DNA of 64,000 bases, from assembly GCA_946902985.2 (NCBI GenBank), contig OX336393.1, forward strand, positions 359,706,779 to 359,770,778, read 5' to 3'. Source of the DNA: Meconema thalassinum (Eukaryota; Arthropoda; Insecta; Orthoptera; Tettigoniidae). The translations under genes and the position numbers were made by a program. The notes under the pieces were generated by a model that worked only from the letters and a program-made list of their open reading frames with translations, ran no database searches and was not told where the DNA came from. Of the stretch, positions 10,910 to 23,540 are shown piece by piece; the stretch's first letter is position 1, and each line of letters begins with the position of its first letter.

Positions 10910-12432
10910 TATTTTCATTTATGAAAAAAAAAAAGGCTTATGAGATCACCTTTTGTCCGTGTGTCTGTCTGTGTGTGCGTGTGTGTGTGTGAGGATTTTT
11001 GTTTGTCCCCCCCCCCCCCTAATAAATTCTAAACGGCAGGAGAAATTTCAATGAAACTCCGTAAATTCATAGCACTATTCCACGCGACCCCGACCGTGCC
11101 CTTCAAATTTTGTTACCTCTCACCAATCCAACATGGCGGCTGTGCGAAATATTTCAGCAGCATTCAATATCTCCGAAACTATAACAGATATCACCCTGGA
11201 ATTTTGTACGGTGTTAAAGGAAACTACTATAAGTTCACCTATGTGACGTTTGGAAACCTGGTAACTACAAAACCAACCTGGCGGCCAAGCGAAGTTGCGA
11301 ATTTTAAATAGACGTTTCTCGCGATTTAACATACCAAACGCAATGAAACTTGGTACAGTGTATGTTTATACACATTGTAATGTACCGACATCTAACTTCC
11401 TTCAATTGTGTACACAACCTCAACATAGCGGCTGTGCGAAATATTTCACCGGCATTCTATATCTCTGAAACTATTACCGGTATCACCATGAAATTATGTA
11501 CGGAGATAAAGGGCTCTACTGGAAGTTCATCTATGAGACTTTCAAAACCCGGTTAACTAGAAAACGAATATGGCGGCCATGCGAATTTGAAAGTTTAAAT
11601 AGACTTTTCTCGCGATTTAATGATTCAAACGCAATGAAACTTCGTACAGCAAATGTTTATACACATTGTAATGCACTGGTATTTAATTTAGTTCAATTGT
11701 TTGCGTACCCTCAAGATGGCGGCTGTGCGACTTTCGAAAATTAAGTTTTTATTTCTTGTGTTCTAATCATGCGATCGAAATCAACATTTGTATAATGAAC
11801 GTACACAATAATCATCATCTAATAGTACATAACTCTATGGCCTATATATATTAAAATCCAACATGGCGACCATCCGAAATATTTAGACGGTTCTCAATAT
11901 CTATCTACTACAGCAATCAAACTGAAATTTTGTAAGTGTATAGAGGCTATAAGCATAAGTTCACCTAAGGGACGTTCAATAACCTGGCGGGCACAATCCA
12001 ACATGGTGGCGACGCGAAATTTAAATATTCAAATGGACGTTTCTTGCGTTTTAACCATTCGAGCGCAGTGAAACATGATAGGGTATATGCTTATACAAAT
12101 TTTAATCGACTGGCATCTAATTAATTTAAATTATTTTCATAACCACAAGATGGCGGCTGAGCGAAATTTTAAAATCCCGCTTTTATTTCTTGTGTCCTAA
12201 TCATGCGATTGAAGTTTGAATAAAACACCTACACAATAATCTTCATGTAATAGTAGCCTATATAAACCTAAGGACTATAATATAAAAATCCAACATGGTG
12301 ACCATCCAAAATATTTGAACGGTTCTCAATATCTACGAATCTATTACAGCAATCAAACTGACAATTTGTATGTTGATAGAGGCAATTAATATTAGTAGGT
12401 TATAGGAAAATAGGCTATTTATTTCTTGACGG
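10910..12432 (+). mobile_element. repeat R copy 1: nine ~145-bp units with YY1-like motifs
   Basis: The left end is a TAGCCTATTTTC hairpin followed by TTATGAGATCACC and a GT-rich tract; the right end is GAAAATAGGCTA near 12407-12418, so the ends are inverted. The interior holds nine ATGGCGGC or ATGGCGAC-type motifs, at about 11133, 11279, 11425, 11570, 11715, 11863, 12003, 12150 and 12295, spaced 140-148 bases. Each is followed by NNNCGAA and a unit with AATATCT, ACTATTAC and GAAACTTGGTACAG blocks. No coding capacity is seen. A second copy starts at 16354. Confidence 0.8.
11007..11020. repeat. poly(C) run
   Basis: Fourteen Cs, at the end of the GT-rich tract in repeat R copy 1. Confidence 0.9.
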
Positions 12433-13569
12433 AACTACTTGTTTTTAAATCAATAAGGTATTCCTACGGGGTCAATAATTATGATTGTCAAAGTAGGTAA
12501 TCTACGGTCACCCCATATTATACGCTTGAATCTTAGGGAGCAAAGAAGCCCAAGCAAGCAAACCATGCGACGTTATCCATTTGCGCGCATTTTTAAGCCT
12601 ATCAGCCCGTACGGGCCTTGAGAGCTATATCGATGACGGAATAGGATTGAGCAGCACTGGTTTGAAAAAGGGGGTTTGGTTATATCCTGTACATCATAAT
12701 TGGTCAGAATGTGACCTGGTGCATATAGCACAAAGAGTAAGGAATCAAAGAGCCAGAGTGGCGAAAGTATTTATGAAAGAAGAAAATCAGAACAGAGTAG
12801 GTGCCTGAGGGGCAATGAATTTAAAGCCAAGAGAGGCATGAGGTGAGGCGAAGAGGGTCAAAGTATTGGGGCCGAGCCCACGGCCCGCAGCGTGCCATCC
12901 CGGGGGAGCCGGCCGTGGCCAGGTCCCCGAGCAGACGCACCACGCCCCGCGGGGCAAGGAGTGAGTTCTTGGATTGCTGTCGGAGTGCATGGCAATTATT
13001 TTAGAGGGTAATCGTGGCTAATTGTTGGAGTATGTGGAGGACCTGAGTGAGGGCTGAGTTCTGGGTTCGAGAGGGCGGGGTAAATGATAGTGACATGAGG
13101 GGAGGGATGGAAGTATTAGCGTGTTGTCTGAGTTGTAACTGCCGACGTTTTATTGCTGTTTTAATGTATTTGCACCCCACTCCACAGGAGTGAAGATTCT
13201 GTCTGATTCGGTCCCGGTGACCAAGAATGTGGTGCCTTTGATACGTATCGTGTGAGGCTCAAGCGGGCTTGAGCGCAGCATGTTTGTGTTTGAGGGTGTA
13301 GAAGTGAATGTATTGAGTGAGAAGGGGGAAAAGAGATAGTGGTCAAATACCTTGGTAGACCCTTGAATAGAGGAAAGAGAAAGACAAAATTAGCAGTCAC
13401 TCAAAGTTATCCAGTTTAAGTACAGATGGGGCTGCGACGATGAGTGCGCTGCTAAATTTGGTTATTGGCTGCACGATGGGAGAGTAGGATGAGTTTAACT
13501 ATTGGCTTAAACTCTTGGGAAAACAGGAATTGCTTGATTTGGATGGCTAAAAAGGGGGGGGGGGGGGTA
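12433..13569. other. unrecognised region with a GC-rich island and a poly(G) tract
   Basis: No protein homology recognised. 12868-12960 is strongly GC-rich (CCCGGGGGAGCCGG, CACGCCCCGCGGGG). The plus strand from about 12750 to 13570 is G-rich and ends in a run of 14 Gs at 13553-13567, directly before the candidate LTR start. It could be the non-coding 3' end of an LTR element. Confidence 0.35.
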
Positions 13570-14216
13570 TGTTACTAGGGAGGCTCGATGTTGACTCGAC
13601 GGCGATGTTCGGAAGACTAAACAGAGGTCAAGTCAAGTCAAGTTCTCGGGCAGTAACGACCCCTAGCGCGCGAAGCGCGCTAGCGTGCAGTTGCGCTACT
13701 ATTCTCGGGCAGTGACATGCAAGTCACCTTTGGAAGGTGATTGCAGGAAGAGGCAGAGTCTGGTGCCCGTAAACCGGGCTCCTTTTACTCTAGTTTGAGG
13801 GGGAGAATTTTGAGGATGATTATAAAATAAAACACGGGTTTAGCCCTCTTAAGTGCTGGAGAGTTCGGACCGCGCAGAGAACGGTCGGTCAGGCAGCAGC
13901 GAACGAGTAGGTCGAGAGGCTCGATGTAGATTGAGAAGGCGGGCACGGCTGGTGGATCATCTATTTCGAAGAGTCAGGAGCTAGGAACTTGGAGCAGTAG
14001 CGTACTTGGAGATGATGATGATGATCCGATCTTCCTGATCCTGATCGATGATCCAAGATGCCCAATAGAATTATCAGAATATATAAAGATTTAGTGTATT
14101 TAATGTTATCATTGATGAAATGTTGTAATTACTGTAGTAATTACCAGTCTTCGTCAAGTTTGGCTACAGGCTCTCTCTAAGATATGCCTTCTTAATATAA
14201 CGTTTGATATGTAACA
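13570..14216 (+). repeat. candidate LTR (TGTTAC...GTAACA)
   Basis: It begins TGTTACTAGG right after a poly(G) purine tract and ends GATATGTAACA, giving six-base inverted termini of TG...CA type. Inside are a TATAAAATAAAA stretch near 13820 and a perfect 9-bp stem with a GAA loop (CTAGCGCGC / GCGCGCTAG, 13663-13683). A direct repeat TTCTCGGGCAGT occurs at 13643 and 13703. No partner LTR or coding region is visible, so this rests on structure only. Confidence 0.4.
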
Positions 14217-14259
14217 GTAATTTTAATTTTGTTATTATTTTTGTAATAAACGATAATTG

Positions 14260-15120
14260 TAACTTCACGTGATTTACTAGAATAATAATGAACAGTAACT
14301 TCGTTGTTATTCTGATAAATCACGTTAGCAGTAAATTCATTATTATTCTGATAAATCACGTTAACAGTTACTTCATTATTATTCTAGTAGATCTCGTGAA
14401 CAGTAACTTCGTTGTTATTCTTTTTTTTTGTCGTGTGACCTCTTGAGAGGCCGAGTGCAGGTCTTTTTAGTCGACGCCCGTGGGCGAACTGCGCGTCAGT
14501 ATGAGAGATGGAATGGATGAAGATGAATGAAACCGGACAAGGATGTGGAAGGAAGCGGCCGCGGCCTGTCAGAAGGTACCGTCCCAGCATTTGCCTGGTG
14601 TTGAAAATGGGAATCCACGGAAAACCATTTCAAGGACATCCGACGGTGGGGCTCGAACCCATGTGATGTGTGTGACCTCTCCGAGTCAGCAGAGAGCTTG
14701 GCCCCATGGCCTAACGCTGCGCTTTAACCAGTGTAGCCACTACTCTCGGTGTTATTCTGGTAAATCACGTTGACAGTAAATTCATTATTATTCTGGTAAA
14801 TCACGTTAACAGTTACTTCATTATTATTCTAGTAAATCACGTTAACAGTAACTTGGTTATTATTCTGGTAAATCATGTTAACAGTGAATTTATTATTATT
14901 GAGGTAAATCACGTTAACAGTAAATTAATTATTATTTTGGTAAGTAACGTTCACTGTGCCCGCATAATTGTTCTGGTAAGTCACGTTAACAATAACTTCT
15001 TTATTATATTGGTAAGTAACGTTAACAGTAACTTCATTACTATTTTGGTAAGTCACGTTAACAGTAACTTCATTACTATTTTGGTAAGTCACGTTAACAG
15101 TAACTTCATTATTATTTTCG
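14260..15120. repeat. 36-bp tandem array split by a SINE
   Basis: The unit contains TAAATCACGTTAACAGTAAC followed by TTCATTATTATTCTGG. About 14 copies are present, some with TAAGTCACGTT or ATTTTGG variants. Because 36 is a multiple of three, an apparent 93-aa ORF with a 12-residue repeat appears at 14853-15134; it has no other sign of being a gene. The array is interrupted at 14422-14749. Confidence 0.9.
14422..14749 (-). mobile_element. SINE D inserted in the 36-bp array
   Basis: On the minus strand it has a tRNA-like head (box B GGGTTCGAGCCCC, inverted here as GGGGCTCGAACCC), the TTTTCCGTGGATTCCC block, GGCAAATGCTGGGACGGTAC, and a tail of A residues (T-run on the plus strand). The 9-bp repeat TGTTATTCT at 14413-14421 and 14750-14758 is the target duplication. 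A sister copy lies at 48096-48416. Confidence 0.88.
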
Positions 15121-15126
15121 GAACCG

Positions 15127-15889
15127 GTAAGTAATGGTAACTTTGTTACTTTTAAAACTACTTTACCATACCCTGGTTATAATCATCTAGAATGTATTAA
15201 TTCCTAAATTGGTTTAAACTATTCTACCCAACCTAACAATATTATAAATTCAAATAGTCGGAATATTTAATTAGCACTAAGCGTGCCTCTCTCTCTATGG
15301 GCTTGATGGCAGTCCCTTTGCAGCTGCTGCCTGACACTACTCCGGTATTCCAGTGGTTTGCGTTCCCGTCCCAGTGACTGACTGGCAGCTGACAGCAGGC
15401 ACGACAAGCTCCCTTATTGACCTCCCCAACCGGAGCGAGACACTTAACCCCGCATTCATGGAATTGCTTTGAACACGCATATACACTTCATTTCCGACCC
15501 CGCAACTCTATTCATCATTTGACGACAGTTATCACAATTTTTAATAAAGATGTTGGATTACAACGAAGTGAAATATCTCGATCAGTTGGAATCAAGAGTT
15601 GGATGTTCAACACAATATCCTGTTAAAACATGTAGTGCATTGTCAGAATGGGGCTCACCTTAAAAATGCTATTTCCTTCAAGACAAACCAGTTTTAACAA
15701 TCTTTTGATCATTCAATTTATTAATAAAATTTCAATATAATACTTGTAGAAGAAGTCTAATGCAACTATTTGGGCATCCATGTAAGGGATAGGGTCATAT
15801 GACCTCATGGTTCTGCCCCATAAAACACCAATAACTACCTAATATGAAAGGGATGATATGATTTGCAGTACCCATGCGGGTTGTATCGT
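15127..15889. other. intergenic, unrecognised
   Basis: No gene or repeat family recognised. 15290-15480 is less AT-rich (GCAGCTGCTGCC, CTGGCAGCTGACAGCAGG). Confidence 0.3.
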
Positions 15890-16180
15890 CTTCAAAGCGT
15901 ACACATCACTTCGTTTTGTAATGAGGGTAGTAAAAGGCAGTAGTTCCATCCCAGCATAATTAGGATATTTGCCTCTGGTGAGGTCAATCTTGGAATACGG
16001 CTCTGCAGTTTGGGACCCATATCAGGTAGGGCTCATCAATGAGCTGGAGATAGTACAAAGGAAAACTTCTAGGGTTGTGTTTAACGATTTTAATCCTAGG
16101 AGTAGAGTTGCTCGAATGATTAAAAAAAAAACTCTCGGCACTCCGGAAGGCGGAGGTAGATTTCACCGGGCAAACTAGGG
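15890..16180 (+). pseudogene. LINE reverse transcriptase C-terminal fragment
   Basis: The translation includes PLVRSILEYGSAVWDPYQ followed by LEIVQRKTSRVVF, the conserved block just after the RT domain in CR1/Jockey-type non-LTR elements. A stop lies upstream near 15959. Only this short piece is preserved, and its 3' side stops short of repeat R copy 2. Confidence 0.75.
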
Positions 16181-17845
16181 GATAGGCTATAATAGGCAAA
16201 ATATGCAGGTTTTCGTAGAAGGATCAGACCTTATTTATTGCGAGAAAGTAATTTACATTGGAGCTTAATGAATTTTTTTTTCGTCTGTGCATATTTTAAA
16301 CAATGTATTGTCTTATGGGGACGGTAACCTTCTTGTCATTTGGGGTCCATTTTTAGCCTATTTTCATTTTATGAAAAAATAGGCTTATGAGATCTCCTTT
16401 TGTCCGCGTGTATGTGTGTGTGTGTGCGTATGTGTGTGTGATGTGTGTCTCTGTGTTGTGTGTGTGTGTGTCCCTAATAACTTCTAAACGGCTGGAGCGA
16501 ATTCAATGAAACTCGGTAAGGTCATAGAACTATTTTGGCTGACCCCGACGTGCCCTTCAAATTTTGTTTACGTATCACCAATCCAACATGGCGGCTGGGA
16601 GAAATATTTCACCAGCATTCAATATCTCTGAAACTATTACTGATATCACCCTGAAATTTTGAACAGTGATAAAGGGAACTACTAAAAGTTCAGCTATGTG
16701 ACTTTCGAAAAACTGGTAACTACAAAACTAACATGGCGACCAAGCGAATTTGCGACGTTTAAATAAACGTTTCTCGCGATTTAACCAACCAAACGCAATG
16801 AAAGTTGGTGCAGTATATGTTTATACAAATTGTAATGCACCGACATCTATCTTCGTTCAATTGTTTACATAACCTCACGATTGCAACTGTGCGAAATATT
16901 CCACCGGCATTCTATATCTCCGAAACTATTACTGATATCACCCTGACATTCTGTACGGTGATAAAGAGCACTACTATTAGTTCATGTATGTAATTTTCAA
17001 AAACCTGTAAGGTACAAAACAAACATGGCGGCCAAGCGAATTTGGAGCATTTTAATAAGCTTTTCTCGCGATTTAACCATCTGAGCGCACTGAAATATGG
17101 TACAGTAAATGATTATACACATGCTAATTCACTGGCATCTAATTTTGTTCAATTGTTTACATAACCTCAAGGTGGTGGCTGTGGGAATTTTAAAATTAAG
17201 TTTTTATTTCATTTGTCATAATCATGCGGTCGAAGTGAAAGTGTGAATAATGAACCTACGCAATAATTTTCCTTTAATAGTACATAACTCTAAGGCCTGT
17301 ACATATAACAATCCAACATGGCGACCATCCGAAATATTTAGACGGTTCTCAATATCTACGAATCTATTACATCAATCAAACTGAATATTTTTTATGTTCA
17401 TAGGTGCTATAAACATAAGTTCGCCTATATGGCATTCAATAACCTGGTGATCACAAATCCAACATGGCGGTGTCGGGAAGTATAAATATTTAAATGGGCG
17501 TTTCTCGCAATTTAACCATCCGAGTGCAGTGAAACTTGGTACAGTAAATGCTTATAAACATGTTAATCCACTGGAATCTAATTTATTTCAATTCTTTCCA
17601 TAACCACAAGATGGCACCTGTGCGAAATTTTAAAATCTTGTTTTTACTTCTTGTGTCCCAATCATGCAATTGATTCCCGTTAACTTCGGAGATGCTGGTC
17701 CCTCTTTTGGATATTATCTTGTACAGTACTGATACTGTAAGTACAGCTTAAAATTATACTCGTATTGTTAGTAATTAATACAAGGATTTTGTATTCATTT
17801 ATTTATTTTTGTGCTGCATTATAAAAATCTACTGAAGCACTTGAG

Positions 17846-17878
<33 letters not shown>

Positions 17879-18037
17879 GCCTTTATTGGTGGCGCAGTTA
17901 GGGCTCTTGGCCCTCTATTACACTTAACCACATTAATGCAATACAATAAACATATTATGACATTTATATAACTGACAAAATTAAACAATAATAATTGACA
18001 TTGATAATGACTTTCACACTCTCATTCACTCATCCAG

Positions 18038-20935
18038 TCACACTTGTTGTCGGTAAGCAGTGTTCAGCAGGCAGCCCCTGCAGGTGGTCTTTAATTTAGA
18101 TAGTGAGGTGGTGCCCCTGACACCGGCTAGAAGGGTATTCCACAGCCTAGACCCCACCACATGAAAAGAGTTGTTGTATATAGAGAAGCGATGAATGGGA
18201 ATGGAGAGGGAAGAACCAGAGCGTGTATTAATACCATGGAAAGAAGACAAGTACTTGAATTTATTTGATAAGTATAGTGGTCTATCGTCAGACAATAATT
18301 GGAAAATCTGGACAAGAATGTGATATGATCGACGTAGTTCAGGTTTCAGCCAGGAAAGAGCGCAATAATAGGGAGTGATATGTTTATCATAGCTCAGATC
18401 GTAGATAAATAGTATACAAGAGTTGAGAGCTCGTTGAAGTTTCAAAGTTAGTGTTTTGGTTGCGTCTACAAGAATAACGTCACAGTAGTCAATAATAGGA
18501 AGTATTAGTGTCTGTATGAGTAGGATTCTTACTTTAAATGATAAAATATCTTTTTTTCTTTTGAGGGAGTGGAGCGTTGCGAAAATCATCTTGCATACAC
18601 TCTGTACATGTTCAGACCAGTTAAGAGTCTGATTTATTATCACACCTAGATTTTTCACTGTAGGACAGTATGGAATGTCATTGTTGTTCAGTACAATTGG
18701 GGGAATAATTTGATCTCGGAGTGACGTCAATAGTTTTTGAGAGCCAATTATGATAACTTGTGTTTTGGAGGGATTCAAATGAAGGGAATTTTCCTGAGAA
18801 TATTTTCCAAGTCGTTGAAGGTCAGCGTTGATAGTTTCAATTGTCAATGGAATGCCATTTGTCTTGCAGTGGGAGTATATTTTTAAAATCATCCGCATAT
18901 AGGTGATATTTGCAATTTTTCAAATTAGATGAGATGTCGTTGATATATAGTACAAAAAGCTAGGGTCCTAGTACACTACCCTGTGGGGCGCTTGACTTTC
19001 TGGTTAGCCACTGAGAAGTTTTATCCTGGGTTACAACACGTTGCTGGTGATTATTCAGGTATGATGCGAAAAAGTTAATTGCCTGCTCGTCGAAGTAATA
19101 AAATTCCATCTTTTTCATTAGTGTCTGAGTATTTATGGTGTCAAAAGCACTGCTGAAGTCGAGAAGGGTGAGGATTGTCACCAGTTTTTGGTCCATTGCG
19201 TGTCTAATGTCGTCAGTCACTTTGAGTAATGCTGTTGCGGTGCTATGCCCCTTCTTGAAACCTGATTGCAGAGGGTCTAAAAGAGAACGGCTATTCAAAT
19301 ATTCAAGTACCTGCTCATGAACCAGACGCTCGAGGGCTTTTGAAAGTGCAGGTAGAATGGATATTGGCCGATAGTCAGATGGAAATAAAGGTTCGGTTTT
19401 CTTAGGAATAGGAATGACATTGGCTTGTTTCCATAGGGAGGGAAAGGTGTTAGTTGTAAGACTATGGTTGAATATGTGAGTAATAATTGGTAGAACGGCA
19501 CCGATGATATTATGTATGAAGGATATGGGAATATCATCAACTCCTCTCGCTTTTGATTTTATGGAATGTAGTACCTTTTTTACTTTGTCTGCCGTAACCG
19601 GATGGAAAGTAAAGAGCGGGTGGTCAGGTAGTGGGTGAAAAGGATCACGGGGTGTTGAATTAGTTGGTATTCTCTCTTCAGTGAAATATTCATTTAACTC
19701 ATCAAGTGGTATGTCTGGTACATGTGTCCGTTGCTGCTGTTTACCTATACCTAGAGAACGCATATTATTCCAGGCATTCCTTCTATTCATCTTCTTTGTC
19801 ACGTTTTGTATGTAGGAGAATTTAGCGTTTCTAACGAGCTGCTTAATACGATTTCTGAGCACACGATAATTTTCAAAATCAGTTTTGTCACGGGTACGTT
19901 TAAAACGCCGGAACAGTGCATCACGCTGTGCCATCATACTTTTAATGTTATCATTTAACCATGGGCATGCTGGGCGAGTAACTTTGATCGAATGTTTAGG
20001 GGCATGTTTGTCATACAGACTAATTATAAGAGACTTTAATTGTTTACTTTTGCGTCAATGTCATCTAAGAGTAATATGTCATTCCAGGGATGGTTGGATG
20101 CGTCATGTTTTAAGTCATCCATATTAATATTTTTCATGTTTCTAATTATAATATATTTAGGTGTGTACTTAGGCACACGTAGGGAGTACGATAGGTAAAT
20201 TAGGTCATGTGTGGAGATAGATGGTACGGGTGTTTGCCCGAAAGTTTCAACTCTGTCGAGATTGCTTGTCACAAGATGGTCAATGAGTGTATGTGATTCG
20301 TATTTATCAGAGTAAATGTGGTTTGTAGGTTCCAGGGGAAGAATAGGCATGTCGCAGGAAGAGAACAGGTTTTGTAATTGCTTGGTCTCGTACGTCTGTG
20401 TCAGTAAATTTGTATTGTGGTCACCTACGGCTATTACGTGTTCGTAGCTTGGAAGTAAGTAGAGCAAACGGTTTTCAAATTCACTCATGTTTGTTATTCT
20501 TGGCGGCTTATATACAACAGCTACCCGAGTCTTTTGTTGGCCAACAATTACTTCAACAAACATGAATTCCGGTCCTGGTTGTGTGCTAAGTGTTGATACA
20601 CATATTACCCGTCTTTTTAAGTCGCTTCTACAGTACATGGCAACCCCGCCTGCTCGCCTCCCATCATTTCTGTCTTGACTTTCCAGGGAGTACCGATTTA
20701 GTTCTACCATGCTAGACGGGATGTCAGGTTTTAACCAACTTTCACTTATACAGAGGATATGGATATTGTTTTCGTTTATTATTATCTGTATTTCGTCGTG
20801 ATGCGCGACCAGTGACAGAGCATTAATATGGCAACATTGTAATGAATGCTTGGATGAGGAAAGTGCCTGTTTTAGTAGAAAGCCAGTGGTAAGGCGTGGG
20901 AGGGGGTTGGTGTGAGCTAGGCTGGCCAAGGTCAC
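18038..20935 (-). pseudogene. LINE ORF2: AP endonuclease and reverse transcriptase
   Basis: From 20935 downward the endonuclease domain is clear: HILCISESWLKP, GGVAMYCRSDLK, VVYKPPR, AVGDHNTN and STHDLIYLS. In the VGDHN box, Asp and Asn sit in the usual places, but the next residue pattern differs. The RT follows (19937-18960): RGVDDIPISFI, FPSLWKQANVIPIPKK, DYRPISILPALSKALERL, LQSGFKKGHSTATALL, LLDFSSAFDTI, APQGSVLGP. A TAG stops the frame at 18960, right after SVLGP; the YADD region and C-terminus (18898-18038) follow after a small frame change. The frame is also broken near 20036-19937. Clade assignment within CR1/L2/Jockey is tentative. Confidence 0.85.
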
Positions 20936-21040
20936 TTAGCTCATTCATACAATAGCTCAGCTGGGTAACGGGAGATATATCTTAAAATAGAATAAACCTA
21001 CCTGGACCTCCCGCTGGACACTGCCGACCGCTACCAACGC

Positions 21041-21062
21041 ACACACACATACACACACACAC
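21041..21062. repeat. (CA)n microsatellite between LINE ORF1 and ORF2
   Basis: A short ACACAC tract interrupted by one T, in the spacer between the two LINE ORFs. Confidence 0.85.
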
Positions 21063-22299
21063 TTATTACTAAACTTGTCTAGTATAAACATTACGCACAT
21101 GTTCATTTCACTGCACTCTGATATCCCGCATTTGCTGCACGCTGTCCAGCTCCCTAAATGTGGTGACGGACTTCTTAGTTCCATCAGGGAGGTTGATTAA
21201 AATGCGGCCGTCCTGGGTCCAGACTCGGGTGGGTCCGAAGTGGTCTCTCGCTGCATTTAGGATCGTTTTCCGCTTTTTTTTGTGAGGGATTCAGTAATAA
21301 GCATCTTGGTTCCCTTTAGGAGGCGCTTGGACTTCCAGATGCGATCTCGCTCGTGGTAGCGGAGGAATTTTACAATAATATGGCGTTTCCCAGTAGCTAC
21401 CACTTCAGCTGCTGTTCGTTGCGGCCACCCAATCGTGTGACATCTATCCAGGCTCTCCATAGGGAGTCCACGTTCAACTTCGTCTTGATTGTGTCCCTCA
21501 CCATCTCGTACACATCTTCTTTGGGGTCCTCACAGATCCCGTGGATGAGAAGGCAGTTTCTCCGGCTGTACTGCTCTCCGTCGTCCAGCTGCTCCTCGTG
21601 GTGGTTAAGTCTCCACTCCAGCTTGCTCAGTTCTTCTTTAAGCACAGCCAGTTCGGAGGTGACAGTGCTTCGGAACTCGCGAAAATCACGAGTAAGCGAG
21701 TCTAGGGAGTCTTGACTCGGGTTGGCAGCACTGTTAAACAACTAAAGGCGTGCTTCAAAGTCTGCCATCGTTGCCTCAACAACAGAGTGGAGTCTGAGCC
21801 TAGCCACGATACAGGTCAGACGTCGCTGCTACGAGCTCCGAGAAAACCGATGCAAATCTGATGATCCATCTTCCACGTCGCTACATCATCGCAACCATCG
21901 ATTCCCCAGTCAGCCTATACCCCTCTACCCCGTCCCCGAATTCAAGTTAAGAAACTCCTTCCCTTCCAACCGTTACCATTGTTACATCCAAGCCATTGTA
22001 GCCATTGTCGCCTCCCCACCTACCGCACCATTCTACGTCAAGAAAATCCTATCACCCTCGAGTTACAGCCAAGCCAAACTCTTCCCTCCAACCCTGCAGC
22101 AGCCAAATAATTAATTTCTATTAATTAATTATTTAAATTTTTTCCGCCTGCGCGCACATTGTCACGGCTACAACCGATCAACTGTAAAACCTTGTGCGAC
22201 AGGTATAAACTTCTTGGGCAAGCCAATCTTCGTTCTCCATACGGTCTACAATAGTATTTGACCCCATTCATTCACCTCATTACTCTCAGTACAGCAGCC

Positions 22300-23527
22300 A
22301 TGAACCCACACAAACATAATCCTGAAGAGTTCAACCCTGCTGACCCAGTCTGGGACCTCTTCAGGAATACACCGCGTCCCACTCACAAACAACTTGCTAA
22401 ATTCGCTCCAATCCCCGACATCGACTTCAACACGTGCCTTCATTACACTCACTCCCAGAGAACATCACCGTGGGCTACAATCAACAATCATCATGATTAG
22501 GCCAGCACGGAATCCCCTAGCAAACCGGATGGCTGTCATCGAGGTACTGAAACCAGTATGGCAGACCATCACGGACATAGAGGAAACATCTAACGGGTTC
22601 ATAGTCATTACACCTACCAGCAATAGCCGTTTGAGGAGTATTAGTAGGGCGCTCTTAAGCCACCCTGGCATTCCCCAACATCTATACATTTCACCCAAAT
22701 CAAACAATCAAACCGAATCCTGCACTCACGAGCCCAAACAGGACGACACAACTGCCAAAATCCCTGTCCCGCCACCTTTGCCGCCTACTCTCAAGTACAC
22801 AAAGGCTTCACAAACACCTACTCCCGAATTCTTTCACGAACACTCTCAAACAGAACCAAACATCGCCGAAACATGGACACAAACTCACAACGCACATATC
22901 AGACCTAAGCGCAAACACAAATGTACGCAATTCACCAGCCCTAACAGCTATAAAATTATACTCAAGCCTACAGACAGCAAACAAAGTTCAGGTCCTACAA
23001 TACAAGAACACGAAGGTTCACAAACATCTCACGACACATCTCCCTCTCAGGCAATTGTCCCTCCATCAGAGAGCGATGCCTCACCTGACAATTTCCCTCC
23101 CTTAAACACAGTAAAATCAAAACCCCGTCCAAAAACACGAGCGACTCGTCGCCTTCCTCCCAAACCACACACTACACTCACGATCCAGTGTTTCAACTGC
23201 CAGCAATTGGGACATGATGCTGCTAGTTGCCCCCACGAGGCGCGATGCAATCGGTGTGGAGGTAGTCATCACCACGCCGCCTGTAGCGTAGCCAGAGACA
23301 AACCTAGGTGCGTCAACTGTGGTGGTGCGCATGCGGCCTCATATTTAGGTTGCAAATACATAAAAACAGCCGTAAGGCGGAGGCAGTTGAAACTCAGACA
23401 ACGCCAACACGCTAACATTCCATCCCTCATGTCCCTCAAAGTCCATCCGCCCCCAACACATACAAATTCAGCTCTTACACAGCTACTACAGCTCCTCTCC
23501 CAACTCTCAGCCATCCCACTTCCATAG
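22300..23527 (+). pseudogene. Jockey/I-type gag-like ORF1 with three zinc knuckles
   Basis: The start MNPHKHNPEEFNP at 22300 opens a frame that ends at 22497; an overlapping frame (from 22394) continues to the stop at 23525-23527, so one frame change lies between about 22440 and 22497. The middle (PARNPLANRMAVIEVLKPVW, then FIVITPTSNSR) resembles the RNA-binding central domain of Jockey-type ORF1 proteins. Three knuckles close the protein: CFNCQQLGHDAASC, CNRCGGSHHHAAC and CVNCGGAHAASYLGC. It would bind element RNA. Apart from the one shift the frame is well kept, which suggests recent insertion. Confidence 0.75.
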
Positions 23528-23540
23528 ACACTCAGCCACA

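Noticed and set aside
12581..12990. ORFs in the GC-rich island
   Set aside because: No homology recognised on either strand; length is within chance for GC-rich sequence.
14853..15134. 93-aa ORF with a 12-residue repeat
   Set aside because: It is the 36-bp satellite, whose length is a multiple of three; there is no start context or homology.
22258..22500. Independent 80-aa protein upstream of the gag ORF
   Set aside because: Its C-terminal part overlaps the gag frame; a single frame change within one ORF1 is simpler.
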